The notes under the pieces were generated by a model. It did not search any database, had not been told where the DNA came from, and saw nothing but the letters and a program-made list of their open reading frames with translations. A stretch of DNA of 64,000 bases, taken from Macrophomina tecta. Lineage: Eukaryota > Ascomycota > Dothideomycetes > Botryosphaeriales > Botryosphaeriaceae. Location: assembly GCA_024180945.1 (NCBI GenBank), contig JAKSGN010000007.1:4030001-4094000 (forward strand), written 5' to 3'. Position 1 is the first letter of the stretch; every line of letters starts with the position of its first letter. Shown piece after piece: positions 36,670-48,720 of this stretch. The position numbers and the translations under genes were made by a program.

Positions 36670-39600
36670 ATGGCGTAAGTTCTCCTGTCCGCCTGCTGTC
36701 CAGGGGACGCGTGCTGATGTCCGCCGCCCAGCTCCAACTCCATCAAGGGTTCGTCTTCTCTGCCCGCCTCGGCCGACCACGCCTACCTCCCCATACTGAC
36801 AATGCCCCTCGCCAGTCGTCGCGCGGTTTCGCCCGCAGAACAAGATCGAAATCGCCAGCGGAGGAGAGCCCATCGTCTCCTTCCAGTCCGAGGACACATG
36901 TAGCATCAAGGTACGCCACCCCACCACGTCTTGCTGAGCCCCTTCGTGCGCCCGCCCGGGCCTTCGCCATCATTGAGAGGACAATTACTCACGCGTTGCC
37001 GCCACCACAGTCCACCGAGGCCTCGGGTGACTTCACCTTCGACCGTGTCTTTGGCATGGACTCGAAGCAGCATGAAATCTTCGATTTTTCCATCAGGCCA
37101 ACCGTTGACGACATTCTGAATGGCTACAACGGCACCGTCTTCGCCTACGGCCAGACGGGTGCCGGAAAGTCGTTCACCATGATGGGTTCAGACATCGAGG
37201 ACGAGCAGAACAAGGGTATCATACCTCGTATCGTCGAGCAGATTTTCGCGAGCATCTTGGCGAGCCCGGGCAACATCGAGTACACCGTGAGAGTCAGCTA
37301 CATGGAGATTTACATGGAGAGGATTCGTGATCTTCTGGCACCGCAGAACGACAACCTGCCGGTGCACGAGGAGAAGAACAGGGGTGTCTACGTCAAGGGC
37401 TTGCTGGAGATCTACGTGTCCAGCGTGCAAGAGGTCTACGAGGTCATGAGAAGAGGTGGAAACGCCAGAGCCGTCTCCGCAACAAACATGAACGCTGAGT
37501 CCTCGCGTTCTCACTCGATCTTCGTCATCACCGTCACCCAGAAGAACGTTGAAACCGGCTCCGCCAAGAGCGGTCAGCTGTTCTTGGTCGATCTGGCGGG
37601 TTCCGAAAAGGTCGGCAAGACGGGTGCCAGTGGCCAGACGCTTGAAGAGGCCAAGAAGATCAACAAGAGTTTGAGTGCTCTCGGCATGGTCATCAACGCT
37701 CTTACCGACGGCAAATCGACTCACGTCCCTTATCGTGACTCGAAGCTCACCCGTATCCTACAAGAATCCCTCGGTGGTAACTCGCGGACAACCCTGGTCA
37801 TCAACTGCTCACCTTCCAGCTACAACGATGCCGAAACTCTCAGCACGCTGCGATTCGGTATGCGTGCAAAGTCCATCAAGAACAAGGCCAAGGTCAACGC
37901 GGAACTCTCGCCAGCAGAACTCAAGGCCTTGCTCAAGAAGGCGCAGTCTCAGGTCACCACCTTCGAGACCTACATCTCTTCGCTGCACGAGGAGGTCAAC
38001 CAATGGCGTGCCGGTCAGCCAGTGCCGGAGGAGAAGTGGGTGCCAGCTATCGAAATCCAACCCGCCAAGAAGACACCAGCCGAGAAGCGTGCGGAGACAC
38101 CCTCGGCTGTGGACCGTGTGGCCAACAGAAGGTCTGAGACACCATCGAGACCGGACTCTCGGATGGACCTCGAGCGTGCTGGCACGCCCACCGTTCTCGA
38201 CAAGGACGAGAAGGAGGAGTTCCTGCGCCGCGAGAACGAGCTGCAGGACCAGCTTGCGGAGAAGGAATCTCAGATTGTCAAGGTTGAGAAGAACCTCGCA
38301 GAGGCGAAGGAAGAACTATCCTTTCTCAAGGAGCACGACACCAAGACGAGCAAGGACAACGAGAAGCTCAACACTGAGATCAATGAGCTCAAGATGCAGG
38401 TCGAGAAGATCAACTTCGAAGGCAAGGAGGCTCAGATCACCATGGATGGCCTCAAGGAAGCCAACGCTGAACTCACGGCCGAGCTCGACGACCTCAAGCA
38501 GCAACTTCTCGATGCCAAGATGAGTGCGAAGGAGACCAGCGCTATCCTTGATGAGAAGGAGAAGAAGAAGGCCGAACGCATGGCTCAGATGATGGCCGGC
38601 TTCGACCTCGGCGGCGAGATCTTCTCTGATAATGAGCGGAATATCCGCAAGGCCGTTGAACAAGTTGATGCTCTTCTGGAGATCAGCGGCAACGGTGAGG
38701 TGGTTGCGCCTGACTCGCTCCGTGAGCTTAAGCAGAAGCTGCTGGAGACCCAGGGCATTGTCCGCCAGGCCGAGCTCTCCGTCTCCGAGCGAAGCGAGCT
38801 CGATGAGGAGCACATGAAGCGCCGTGAGGCCTTGGAGAAGCGTCTTGCCCATGTGCAGCATGAGTACGAATCCCTGCTCGAGCGCAATCTTAGTGAGGCG
38901 GATGTGGCGGAAGTCAAGCAACGTCTTGCGGACGCCTATGCCTCAAGGCAAGACGGCGAGGCCGAGCTCATTAGTGAGCTTAAGGCGGACCTCGCCCGTA
39001 AAGTGGAGGAAGCCAAGGACCTCAGGGCCAAGGTGGAGGAGCTTGAGCAGCTTCTCAAGAGCGGCGCCGCAGTGAACGGTGCCAACGGCGTCGCTGCCGT
39101 CAACGGCAAGACGGTCCAGCAACAGATTGCCGAGTTTGACGCTATGAAGAAGAGCCTCATGAGGGATCTGCAGAACCGTTGCGAACGGGTATATCATCTC
39201 AGTTGCATAACAGTCAATGCTTTATAGCTAATAGTTAAATTTCCGGGTAGGTCGTCGAACTCGAAATCTCGCTCGACGAGACACGCGAGCAGTACAACAA
39301 CGTCCTGCGGACGTCCAACAACCGGGCGCAGCAGAAGAAGATGGCGTTCCTGGAGCGCAACCTCGAGCAGCTGACGGTCGTGCAGCGCCAGCTGGTCGAA
39401 CAGAACAGCAGCCTCAAGAAGGAGGTGGCCATTGCGGAGCGCAAGTTGATCGCCCGCAATGAGCGCATCCAGAGCCTTGAGAACCTACTGCAGGACTCGC
39501 AGGAGAAGCTCACGGCGGCGAACCACAGGCACGTTCCGACTCCGACATTTTTTCCTCATTTGCACTCCTCACCCCTCCTGTCCCCACTTTTCTTCCATGC

Positions 39601-40096
39601 GGATCAATCTATCTCATACAAGACATATATCTCTCGCACCGCAAACAACCCTCTTTCATCTCCACCCCCATCCATACCCTCCAGTCATCTCGCATCCCCA
39701 TCCCTGCCGCCGCCGTTGTTTCCCTTTAATCCTCCTCCTACTTCGTCACCGTCTTCCCCCCTCCCCAACCCCCGTCTCTCGTATCAATCGAATTACAGCA
39801 GTAACTATGTAGACGAGGATCCACTTGACTAACACCAAAGCCCCTAATCGGGGCGCATGCTCAACAGGTTCGAAGCTCAGCTCACGGCCGTCAAGGAGCG
39901 GCTCGAGGCGGCGAAAGTTGGCTCAACCCGAGGATTGGGCAGCCCTCTCTCCGGGGGCGCCGGATTGCCTTTCGGCTCACGCATCGCCAAGCCCCTTCGC
40001 GGAGGCGGCGCTGCCGCAGAGGCCGGCCCCATCGCTTCAATTGCGAGTCCTGAGCAGCCGAAGCGGAGCTCGTGGTTCTTTAACCAGCGCACCTAA
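36670..40096 (+). CDS. kinA: Conventional kinesin heavy chain (kinesin-1)
   Basis: Plus-end-directed microtubule motor that moves vesicles and supports hyphal growth. Six exons (36670-36674, 36732-36748, 36816-36910, 37011-39188, 39251-39528, 39868-40096) give 933 residues, close to the Neurospora protein. The motor domain shows P-loop GQTGAGKS (about 86-93), switch I NAESSRSHSI and switch II DLAGSEKVGKTGAS. The neck and stalk follow as long coiled coils. The C-terminal tail is Gly/Arg-rich and ends SSWFFNQRT. The first exon is only five bases (ATGGC). The last intron starts with GC rather than GT (AACCACAG/GCACGT), spans 339 bp and is needed to keep the conserved tail in frame. The final 230 bases are overlapped by another frame (see 39825-40685). 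Confidence 0.95.
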
Positions 40097-40685
40097 TTCG
40101 GCTGCCACATTTGCCCTATCGGCGGCATCGGCATCATCTTGCTCGACACCGACCACGGCGGCTGGCAGTGCGGGTGGTGGGAGGAAACGACTTTCTTGGT
40201 GGGACGACTACGAGGATCGGAAAAGAAGAGGCGCGTATACGCCTTTGACTTCTGCTGATACTTCGATACCATCTTCTCCCGGTGGTTTTGACGATTGCTA
40301 CTACAACTACAACTCAACAGATGAATGGGAGGACACGAAGGATGATGCTGATGAAGGTGATGATTTGACAAACAGGAAATCCAGTGGGTTTGAGGAAATG
40401 ACAATTGTAGAGGACGGTGTTGCTGTCAGGGATCTTCTCTTTCCTTTCCCTGGCTCTTCTTTCCATGACGATGATGGTGAAGGGAGGAGGAGATCGAGCA
40501 GCGTCGCCTATGGACACAGGCGCTCTAGCTCGGGGGGTAGCACAAGATTACTCCTGTTGCAGCTGGAGCGCCGCCGAGAGGGGGTAGCAGTGGGTAGGAG
40601 GATTCGGCTGGCGGTGGTTGGTGGTGGGCTGGGGCTTTTCATGCTTTTGTGCGTACTTTATGCACTCAGCTGGATTGCTGGTTGA
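39825..40685 (+). CDS. Overlapping ORF with C-terminal membrane anchor, uncertain gene
   Basis: A 286-residue open frame that begins inside the last kinesin intron, crosses the last kinesin exon in another frame and continues about 590 bases beyond the kinesin stop. The part past 40096 looks protein-like: RKRLSWWDDYEDRKRRGAY, an acidic stretch (EWEDTKDDADEGDD), basic-Ser runs, and a final hydrophobic helix (AVVGGGLGLFMLLCVLYALS) as in tail-anchored proteins. The part overlapping kinesin has the composition of a shadow frame. It may be a separate gene whose real first exon I cannot see, or a chance frame in the kinesin 3' untranslated region. No family recognised. Confidence 0.35.
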   Translation: MTNTKAPNRGACSTGSKLSSRPSRSGSRRRKLAQPEDWAALSPGAPDCLSAHASPSPFAEAALPQRPAPSLQLRVLSSRSGARGSLTSAPNSAATFALSAASASSCSTPTTAAGSAGGGRKRLSWWDDYEDRKRRGAYTPLTSADTSIPSSPGGFDDCYYNYNSTDEWEDTKDDADEGDDLTNRKSSGFEEMTIVEDGVAVRDLLFPFPGSSFHDDDGEGRRRSSSVAYGHRRSSSGGSTRLLLLQLERRREGVAVGRRIRLAVVGGGLGLFMLLCVLYALSWIAG

Positions 40686-43077
40686 ATGTCTCCGTATCGC
40701 ATTGTTACTGTCTCATTCGACCATTTTTCTTCTCTGAGCTCATCCTTCGATCACTCGTCAATCAGTAGTCCTCTCTGTTTTGCATATACGGGCGTCTCTC
40801 GAATCTTGCAGAGGTATGCGGACGAGAATGAAGAGAAAGAAAGAAAATGGGATAAAGGGCGGCTCTTGTTATTAGACTTTGCTGTTTTCTTCAATATTCC
40901 CCCACTTCCACGTCTTTATGCTGGTTAGCCCCGGACTCCATTCCTCCTCGTCACCTTGCCCCTGTCTCCCTGTCCTTTTCGTTTTCTTTTTTTTTTTTTT
41001 TTTTGATCTTTCATCTTTTTTTTTTTCTATATATTCCCAACCATAAACGAAAACCCTTCTCAACAAGTCACAACCAACCCTCTTCCTGTAAACAAGCCAG
41101 CGAATGATCCTACATCCCTCCACACCCTCCAACCCTTCAGATCTTTTTGTATCTGTATCATGTAGATGAGATGATTCACGTCTTTTATCTCTCTGCTTCA
41201 TCGTTTCGTTTTTGGCTTGTCTGTGGTGGTGTGAGATTATGCGTGCGTATCTCGTGTTCTGTGTGTATATGTGTTCTCTGCGTTCTGCGTTCTGCGTTCT
41301 GCGGATCGTTTGCATGCCTCGCGGAGCAGAAGACTTCCGCTGCGTTCCGCTATGTTTCGAACTTCGCCGATTCGGTGACCGAGATCCGGTTGCCTCCCTT
41401 TTCTTTTAGGAATGCCATCCTGGTTGGCGGTACTTTCGGCTGCTTATGTGATTTGCTTGGGTCTTTGTGTGTTTCTGAGAAGGATATATAATAGGTTGGG
41501 ATCACTTCAGGTACAGTGCAAGTTGAGATGGTTTTCGCTTGTGTCGTTTGGCGGGATGGGTTCTGTTTCGAAGATTTTGAGGGCGCTGGGAGCTGACTGA
41601 GACTGGGGCTTGCTTATGGTTCAGATTGGATATAATTGGCACACTGCCTTTTTGGCCTTTCTCTTGGAACGAATGCGGATAGATACGCCAAATTTTACTG
41701 GTTACAAAACATTAGAATCACGCAGAGCAGAATACGGTCTCATAAGTCAGTGACTTCGGTTCATGGTGTACAGTTACCAGTGATCTTGGATGGATGATTA
41801 GCGCGTCTGATTAGAACGATGGGGAGGAACGCAGATGCCGACGTTCCGTTCCTCTGCGTGTAATTTGAGAGGATGGGTTGTCTAGCGCGCTTTAAGAGAT
41901 CAGAACGGGCCAGAGTTCGCTTCAGTATTACGTGCACATGCCTGACAATGAGGCATGATCACGCGCTCGGCTCCGATACGTGTGTCCAACAGCTGACCAA
42001 GGCGGCGTCCGGCACTGGTAGCCTTTGCATTCATCGGATTTCCCTTCAGCCCAATTGTTCTCTTTTCCGCTAATTGACATGGCACCAGAGGAATTGAGGA
42101 TTTGGGGGACGGCCAGCGTCCACTCACTGAGGATTTTGCTGTTGTGCTGGCCCAGCAAGGACATTTCGGACTCACTTGATCATGCTCATAGACCGGGCAA
42201 GTAGCGTAAATGTTCGTGGGCGACCACCAGCGGTACTGCTTCCCCGTAAGCTCCAGAATTCAGATGGATCGGTGACACAAGTTCACTGAGTTCGCAACTC
42301 TCAAGGAGAGATCAATTCAGAAGAGTAGAAGGGCTAGGTAAAAGTTCTCTTCACTCGGCAAGGAGGCGTTGGTGTTTGTGTTGTGGGGGGGGGGCTTACA
42401 GACCGCCGGGTGCCAAAGGCCTGCGAACAAGTAGCGGAGCATTTGTCAAGTCCATTCAAAGGGAAAACATGAACGAAACCGGGATTATCCTTCATAGGTA
42501 GTGAAAACCTGAATGGAGGAGGCAAGCGGGCGGTCGCATGGAAGGGTGACAGTGGATCAGAGGGGCCTGGTAGTTGTACACATGCAACCTCGGTTGCAAA
42601 ATTAATGCGAAAGCGGGTGGTAGCATGTGGGAGGCGCTTGATACTGAAAGACATCGTCCGGATTGGTTCCTGGCTGCAAGACGAGTGCTTCAAGTGCATG
42701 TTTGTGGTGGAAGGTAATTGCGCTAATGCAATACTTTTGTTACTGCCCGTGTAGTAGAATGTTATCATGTGCGTTGAGTTCATATATAAGTACAATACAT
42801 CAGACTAAGATATGACTGTCTTCCGTCCGTTTGTGGTATCACTTCTGCTCTTAACCCAATCAAAAATAAAAGCATACAAAACATTACGCTCTTCGTCATC
42901 CAAAAAGAAGATCGTAACTCCACCCAATGCACAGCAAGTGACCTTCGAACATTACGCAAACCATGCACACGCCATCGAGGATGCTCGTACAGGAAAAAGC
43001 GCGGGAATCTGAACAAATGAAAACGACACGACATGTATAGCCCACCCAAGGCATTTTACAGTGTGTTCCTCCTCTTT
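40686..43077. other. Intergenic, no gene seen
   Basis: About 2.4 kb with long T-tracts at about 40988-41004 and 41016-41027 and many C/T-rich runs. It lies between convergent genes (kinesin plus, surface protein minus), so it holds 3' ends only. A minus frame at 42334-42795 lacks any motif. Confidence 0.5.
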
Positions 43078-45058
43078 TCACATCATCCTCGGTCTCCTAC
43101 CTCCACCATCTCTCTCATCAGTGCTCTCATCTCCGTCGCTGCTGGGCGTCACTGCGCCATTCCTGACACTCAGCACTCTCCTTGGAACCTTCAGAAAGCC
43201 TTGTCCCTCGTCAGCTGAATCTTCATCATCCAGGGAATTCATCTGGTGCATGATCTGATGCAGGCTCTGCTGCTGCGGCTGATGTGGCGGGTCCTCCTCG
43301 GGGATAGTCGTGTATACGCCGCCGACGGCGTTGTTATGTACACTGCCGCTACTTCCACGCCTGTGCCCGCCGTAACTGCTCGTGCTGTAGTGACTGTACG
43401 AGCTTCCGCCATACGAGTAGGTGCCGTTGTTGATACCGCTGGGCTGGCTATAGTTGCTGTATGAGCGGTGCGGCGGATTGTATGACGTGTTCTGGTGGAA
43501 AAAGGGGCGACCACTGAAGCTATACCCGCCACTGGTGTATCCCTTGCTACTGTTGTAGGCAGACGCGGAATCACCATTGTTTAATTGGTTGTATGTGTTT
43601 TGCTGGGCTTGCGACCACGACGGCGACGGGTACGAAGGGCGAGGGCGGTGGAAGGATGGATAGGTGGGCGATGTCGCACGGGAAGTAGCGTGAGCATGCT
43701 GAGCTTGTTGAAGACGGTTCTGCTCAATGTGTTGCGAGGTGAGGATGGGGCCAGAGACAGGATAAGTGGGCGAGATAGGCGGGTAGATCGGTTTGTAGGC
43801 GGGCGTATTGGCGTGGGCGGCTGTGGGCGGAGGGGGCGAACCAGGTGGTGGTGATCCGGGCGGTGAAGACTGCCACCATTGCTGCGTGTGCTGAGCCTTA
43901 GGGTTACCCTGGCGCGGCTGGCTTTTGGATCCAGCTGCTACAGCAACACCAGCGAGTGCTGCTCCGCCAGCTCCAGCTGCGGCGCCAGCTCCAAGTGAAC
44001 TTGCTTCGCCTCCCCCACGATTCAATAATGGGATCCTCTGCTCTTGTCGCTCCTTGGCTTGTAGGAGGAATGCGCGAGCAAGCTCACGCCTCTGGCGCGT
44101 CTCCTCAACTTGCCTCTCGTGCTTCCTTTCCGCAGCTTCCCGATCAATCTCACCCCAAAACCCTGGCCCTTCTCTGCCTGATAACTGTTCCTGTGATGCC
44201 GGCGCACCTCTCTCCCGGCTCCTGTCTCTTGAAGATTCTCCAGAAGATTCGGTGGTAGCTGCAGCGCCCAAGAATGGCCTCGACTCATCCCCAGTTGCCC
44301 CATCCGTCCCAGATGCCGGTGCAACGGTAATGCCATCGCCAGTACCATGCGTCGGCGTTCCACTCCCACTCTTTCCAGATGAGGCAGCGAGGAGTGCTGC
44401 GTTCGAAGAACCCGAACCTGAACCATTCGACCCGCTCGCGCCGGCGGTCCCCATAATAGGCGGCCTGCCCGCTGGCCCAACTAGCGAAACGGCCGAACCA
44501 TTGCTGCTCGAGGAGTGGGGCGAGGTGGAACGTCCGCCGCCGCGCAAACTGGCGCCTAAAGCGGAGAGGGTGGCCCCGGTCCAACCTGTGGCGTTGCCTG
44601 CACCAGCGGCTCCCGCACCACCGGAAACTCCTGTTGACTCGACACCTCCTGGCCCACCAACACCGAAAGGTCCGACTGCACCGCCTCCACCACTCGGATT
44701 GGCACTGGGGCCCCCAAGCACACTGCGTGAACCATTACCGGATCCAGGGACTGGCGGGTCGTAAAGGTAGGCCAGCTCGGGATAGACTTGTTGAGTGGGG
44801 TTTGCACGTTTCCGTTGGTGGCGTCGGAACAGGAGAATGCCGGCGAGGACGAAAAGTACAACTGCTGCGGAGGTGGATGCGGCGATGGCGGCGATTTGGT
44901 CGGTGGAAAGATTGTTGTCGTTGTTTGAGGCGGGCGGAGAAGCGGTCGAGGATGCGGAAGAGGATGCGGAGGCGGTCGGAGAGGAGGATGAAGAGGTACT
45001 AGAAGAAGCTGTCGTGGCTGATGCTGTAGACGAGGAAGAGCTCGACGAGGAGGAGGTC

Positions 45059-45123
<65 letters not shown>

Positions 45124-46789
45124 GGAAGCCGACGTGGACGAGGAAGAGGCTGAGGAAGAGGATGAGGATGTTATGGAGGTCGAGAGAGTGGAGGCACTCG
45201 AGGTAATAGTTGACGCCTGGCTGCTGGCGGTGGATGCAGCAGAGACCAACGGAGTTGATACGCCAGATGGCCACTGCGTGACAGGTACTCCCATCGTACG
45301 CGATGGAGTCACTCCGCCAGGAAGCGTGCCGCTAATGATGGGCTGCAGTCCATTGTCGATGCAGCTATAGGATCCAGGGTTAAAGCAAGAACCACTGCAG
45401 GCCTCGAGGCGAACGCCATTCTCCACCGGGCAGAGAGTGGACTCGTCGTAGCAGGTGTATTCAGACGGCTTGAAAGGGTTGCCGCCGCAGACGAATATCG
45501 AGCTGCTGTCCGGGGCGAAGGCTTCCGAGGTGGATGTAGGTAGTATAGTATTATCGGACATCGTTGAGAAGAGAGTCGGGGCGGGAGGGTTAAGGGCAGA
45601 AGCAGTTTGAGAGGCGCCGGATGTGAAGACAGTAGGAAACGAGGGGGCGTCAGGGAAACTGGTGTAAAACGAAAGAGCCATGCTCCGGGATATTACGATG
45701 GTTGTTGCGACAGCGAGCGTGGTATTAGAGTGCTGGAAAGACACAGAGGAATTCGTGCGGGGCGTGGCTACCCCATCGCCGGGGACGCTGGGAGAGACTG
45801 GTGATGCATGTGGGAGAGAAGAAGAGGTGAGGAAGGTGGTCAGGCTCGCTGAAGAGTTGGATCCATGCGCACTCGTGGCCTCGGCAGCGCTCTTTACAAC
45901 GCTCGCGGAGGCGAAAGGTGAAGGTGTGGCGGTGCTGGCTATAGGCAAGGGTGCGGGCGTGTGGGGTGGCGAGTGATCGACCGGGCGAGTGGGCGAGAGA
46001 GAAATCCGGGGAGACGAGGCCGAAGCGAGGACCACTGCGACGGACGAGGAATTTACAGAGGGAAACAGCGATGAGTTCAGCACGGAGCGGGTGGATCTAA
46101 GGCGACCCGGTGTCACAGGAGAAATGGGCGGAGCTGAATAAGGGCCGGACGAAATGAATGGGGGCTGGGCCGGGGAAGGATAAGAGAGAGGGAAAAGCAG
46201 GTGCGACGGCTCGCGAAAGGGTGTTATAGAGGGATCTGCAGGTGTTATGCTTAACCCAGGAGACACAGAAGCGGCCGCAGCACCCTCCACTTGCGTGGCC
46301 GTTTCTGTTAATATCCCGGCGCGGCCATTCGTCGAGGGTGACGGCGTGGCTGACTCAGATGGGGAGGCTGGTGGCGAAGCAGCCGCCATTGGCTCAACCA
46401 CGGTGGAGAGCGAGCATGGCCGGCCGTCAGAACACACCGCAGCCACGCTGCTGCTGGCCCTCCCGATCCAGGAATCCGTGGGTGCATCGCCGGCCCAATG
46501 CCACCGGCTCGTCGAGGCCCGGGTCGACTGATGTGCGCTCGTATACACTGCCTCTTCACTCGTCCACACCACCACGGATGCTCGCGTCCCCGATGCAGCC
46601 AGCTCCTGCGAGGAAAGCACTCCCGTCGCCGTCGACGAGTTCACGAAGCGCACGCCTGGGTATCGTCAGCGATCTGCAGCTTCCGCCGCCATGATGCAGG
46701 GCACACTCACTCCGCCCCGAAGAAGCTTCCGCAAGCGGTTTCAGAATGAGAGATGCGGAGAGCACGCGCAGCCAGGACCCGGTCCACAT
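43078..46789 (-). CDS. Ser-rich single-pass surface protein with a carbohydrate-binding module
   Basis: Two exons (46789-46711 and 46655-43078) give 1218 residues. Exon 1 encodes a signal peptide (MWTGSWLRVLSASLILKPLA), which fixes the start. A very long Ser/Thr/Pro-rich, mucin-like ectodomain follows, likely heavily O-mannosylated. At about residues 415-460 lies a six-cysteine module (CGGNPFKPSEYTCYDESTLC and SGSCFNPGSYSCIDNGLQP) that matches the carbohydrate-binding unit found at the end of fungal endo-1,3-beta-glucanases (Carb_bind/CBM52-type). A poly-Ser run at about 538-560 precedes one membrane helix (about 614-636, VVLFVLAGILLF) and a stop-transfer RRHQRKR. The remaining 580 residues form a Gly/Ser/Pro/Tyr-rich cytosolic tail. 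The layout, with glucan-binding module, stiff Ser-rich rod, one helix and long tail, resembles wall-stress sensors such as WSC/MID2 proteins; a sensor role is inference. Confidence 0.85.
45058..45123. repeat. (GAT)n/(TCA)n trinucleotide microsatellite in coding sequence
   Basis: About 21 uninterrupted repeats. Read on the minus strand it is TCA and encodes the poly-Ser run before the membrane helix of the surface protein. Confidence 0.95.
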
Positions 46790-47591
46790 CTCATCTCTAT
46801 TCTGCACACCCAAGGAAAAGTTTGAAACGAACGGGAAGACGAAACTCTGAGGAGAGGAGATGAAACGGCAGAGATGCAGCAGAGATGGCCTCCAGCGCTG
46901 GCCATTGCGGCTGCGTGCAACATATACCAACATTGCAACTGGCAACTTGTACAGAACGCCATCTTGCTGTTGGATGTGTACCTTTTTTCGGCGAGGCGGA
47001 GCTGACGTCGCGAGCCCAGGGCCCCCATGGGTCACACCCGCTGTGGCACAGCGGCCGCTTGTATCACCTCGGTTAGGCCAACGCCCAAGAATAGAGTCGC
47101 GTGTTTGCCTAACACGAATGAAGCCTAATCTTCTGCTAAACCCGCTCCAGACCCTTTTCTGCCCGCAATGCTATTCGTGCGATCCCACCGGCCGCCGCCG
47201 GGCGAGCTGGTTACGCACCAGACATGCCTCCCCACGTGCAGGGGAGCCATGCACTCTGCCTCCACGCCCTGTCTTGGGTGCCTGATGTTGGGCGAGCTGA
47301 TTGCAACACAACCGGACATCTGGCCTTGCGCCACGGCCCTCTTGAGCTTCGCTCTGAATGCGGCTTCCCTGGACACGCGTCATGCATGCTCCCGCCCTTG
47401 AACTTCATGACTATTTGGAGCCCCAAACTACCTCCACTCGGAAGCCCTAATGCCGCAATACATCTCGCCCGAAGCGCCTGGGGCCAATACCCGTACTTCT
47501 CTGCAGAACCGGGACGGGTAGTAGGAACGCAGCAGCCCTCTCTGATGTCTGCTCGCTTCTGGACGCCCACACACCATACTCGCCTTGGCCT
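46790..47591. other. Intergenic between two minus-strand genes
   Basis: Holds the promoter of the surface protein gene and the 3' flank of the dehydrogenase gene. Open frames on the plus strand here are antisense or short. Confidence 0.5.
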
Positions 47592-48720
47592 TCAGTTGCC
47601 ACTTACGGCATTGGTCTCGCTTCTGGCAATTGAATCCCTCAGGAACTCCTGCAGCCAGGTAGGGAGCCCACGGATCAATGGAACCAGAATGCTGGTGCTC
47701 TCAGGGATGAAGAGCTGTCCGCTCTTCCCACTCAGGATCTGCTTCACCATAACATCCGCCACGTACTTTGGCTCCAGAAGAGGCGGTGCGTTTTTTCGCC
47801 TCCTGAGCTGTTCCTCAAAGTCCGCAATTAACTTGGTGCAAGTGAAGTGGGGGTGGACGATGGTTGTCTTGATCTCTGGACAGCGATATCGATGCTTCAA
47901 TTCCTGGACGAGTGATTCATGCAGTGCCAACACCGCTGCCTTCGAGCAGGCGTAAGAAGACATGGCGGCACCTGACCAGAACGAAGCAATGCTGGCCATC
48001 GTCATTATATAGCCCTTCTTCTGCTCCAACATGTCCGGCAGAAATTCCTGCAGGGTGTGGAAATGACTGAGGACGTTGACGCTGAAGACTTCACGCGGAC
48101 GCCCCGGCGGGAGGTCAAGGATGGTGTAGGGTCTTCCAATCCCGGCGTTGTTGATTAGGATGGAGGGTTTGCCCAGGCTTTGGCGGATCTTTTCGGCAGC
48201 GTCGAAGACCAAGGGCTGGCTGCTAACGTCGCATTCAAAGTAGCTGATGTTGGTTACTGCAAAAAGTTAGCCAACAATTACACCAGCAGCCTTGCCTCGA
48301 CTCACTGTCCCTGATCCGCTCGGTTGGTGGCTGAATGTCCAGCACCGCGACTCTTACTCCATGCGATGCGAGCCCCTCGGCGACGTAGGATCCTATCCCG
48401 TCCGAGCCGCCTGTAATAACAGCAACTTCCTGGGGCCAATTCCACTTTTTCGCCTCGCCAGCAAAGCGCATGAAGGGGTCCGTCTTGGGATCCCACAGCC
48501 ATTTGTTATGCGCGAGAGCAGAGAGCTTCCTGTTTACGAGGAGCAGGCAGCTGAGGACGGAGAGGAGGGCGAGGATCCATGAGAGGGCCGAGTGAAGGGC
48601 CCGCGAGGCAGGCCCATGAGCGAAAGAGTGTGCGAGATAGGCCTGCGAGATGCGGGTGAGAGCAAAGGCAGTCAGACAAAGCAGCGGCGAGCGCACGAGG
48701 CTCACGGTGGCAGACGCCAT
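47592..48720 (-). CDS. Membrane-anchored short-chain dehydrogenase/reductase
   Basis: NAD(P)-dependent oxidoreductase of the classical SDR family, in the RDH10/DHRS3-like branch that acts on lipid or retinoid-like substrates at the ER or lipid droplets in other organisms; the substrate here is unknown. Two exons (48720-48306 and 48256-47592) give 359 residues. Hydrophobic stretches at about 8-20 and 44-62 anchor the N-terminus. The cofactor motif TGGSDGIG is at 103-110, NNAG at 174-177, and the catalytic Ser-Tyr-Lys at Ser227, Tyr240 and Lys244 (SSYACSKAA). All catalytic elements are intact. A helical C-terminus (LPTWLQEFLRDSIARSE) ends the protein. Confidence 0.9.

Noticed and set aside
42334..42795. 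A 153-residue minus-strand frame between convergent genes
   Set aside because: No domain, no signal peptide and a composition expected of random sequence.
43925..44764. A 279-residue plus-strand frame rich in Ala and Pro
   Set aside because: Antisense to the Gly/Ser-rich tail of the surface protein; low-complexity sequence is often open on both strands.
47224..47955. A 243-residue plus-strand frame
   Set aside because: Antisense to the intact dehydrogenase exon.
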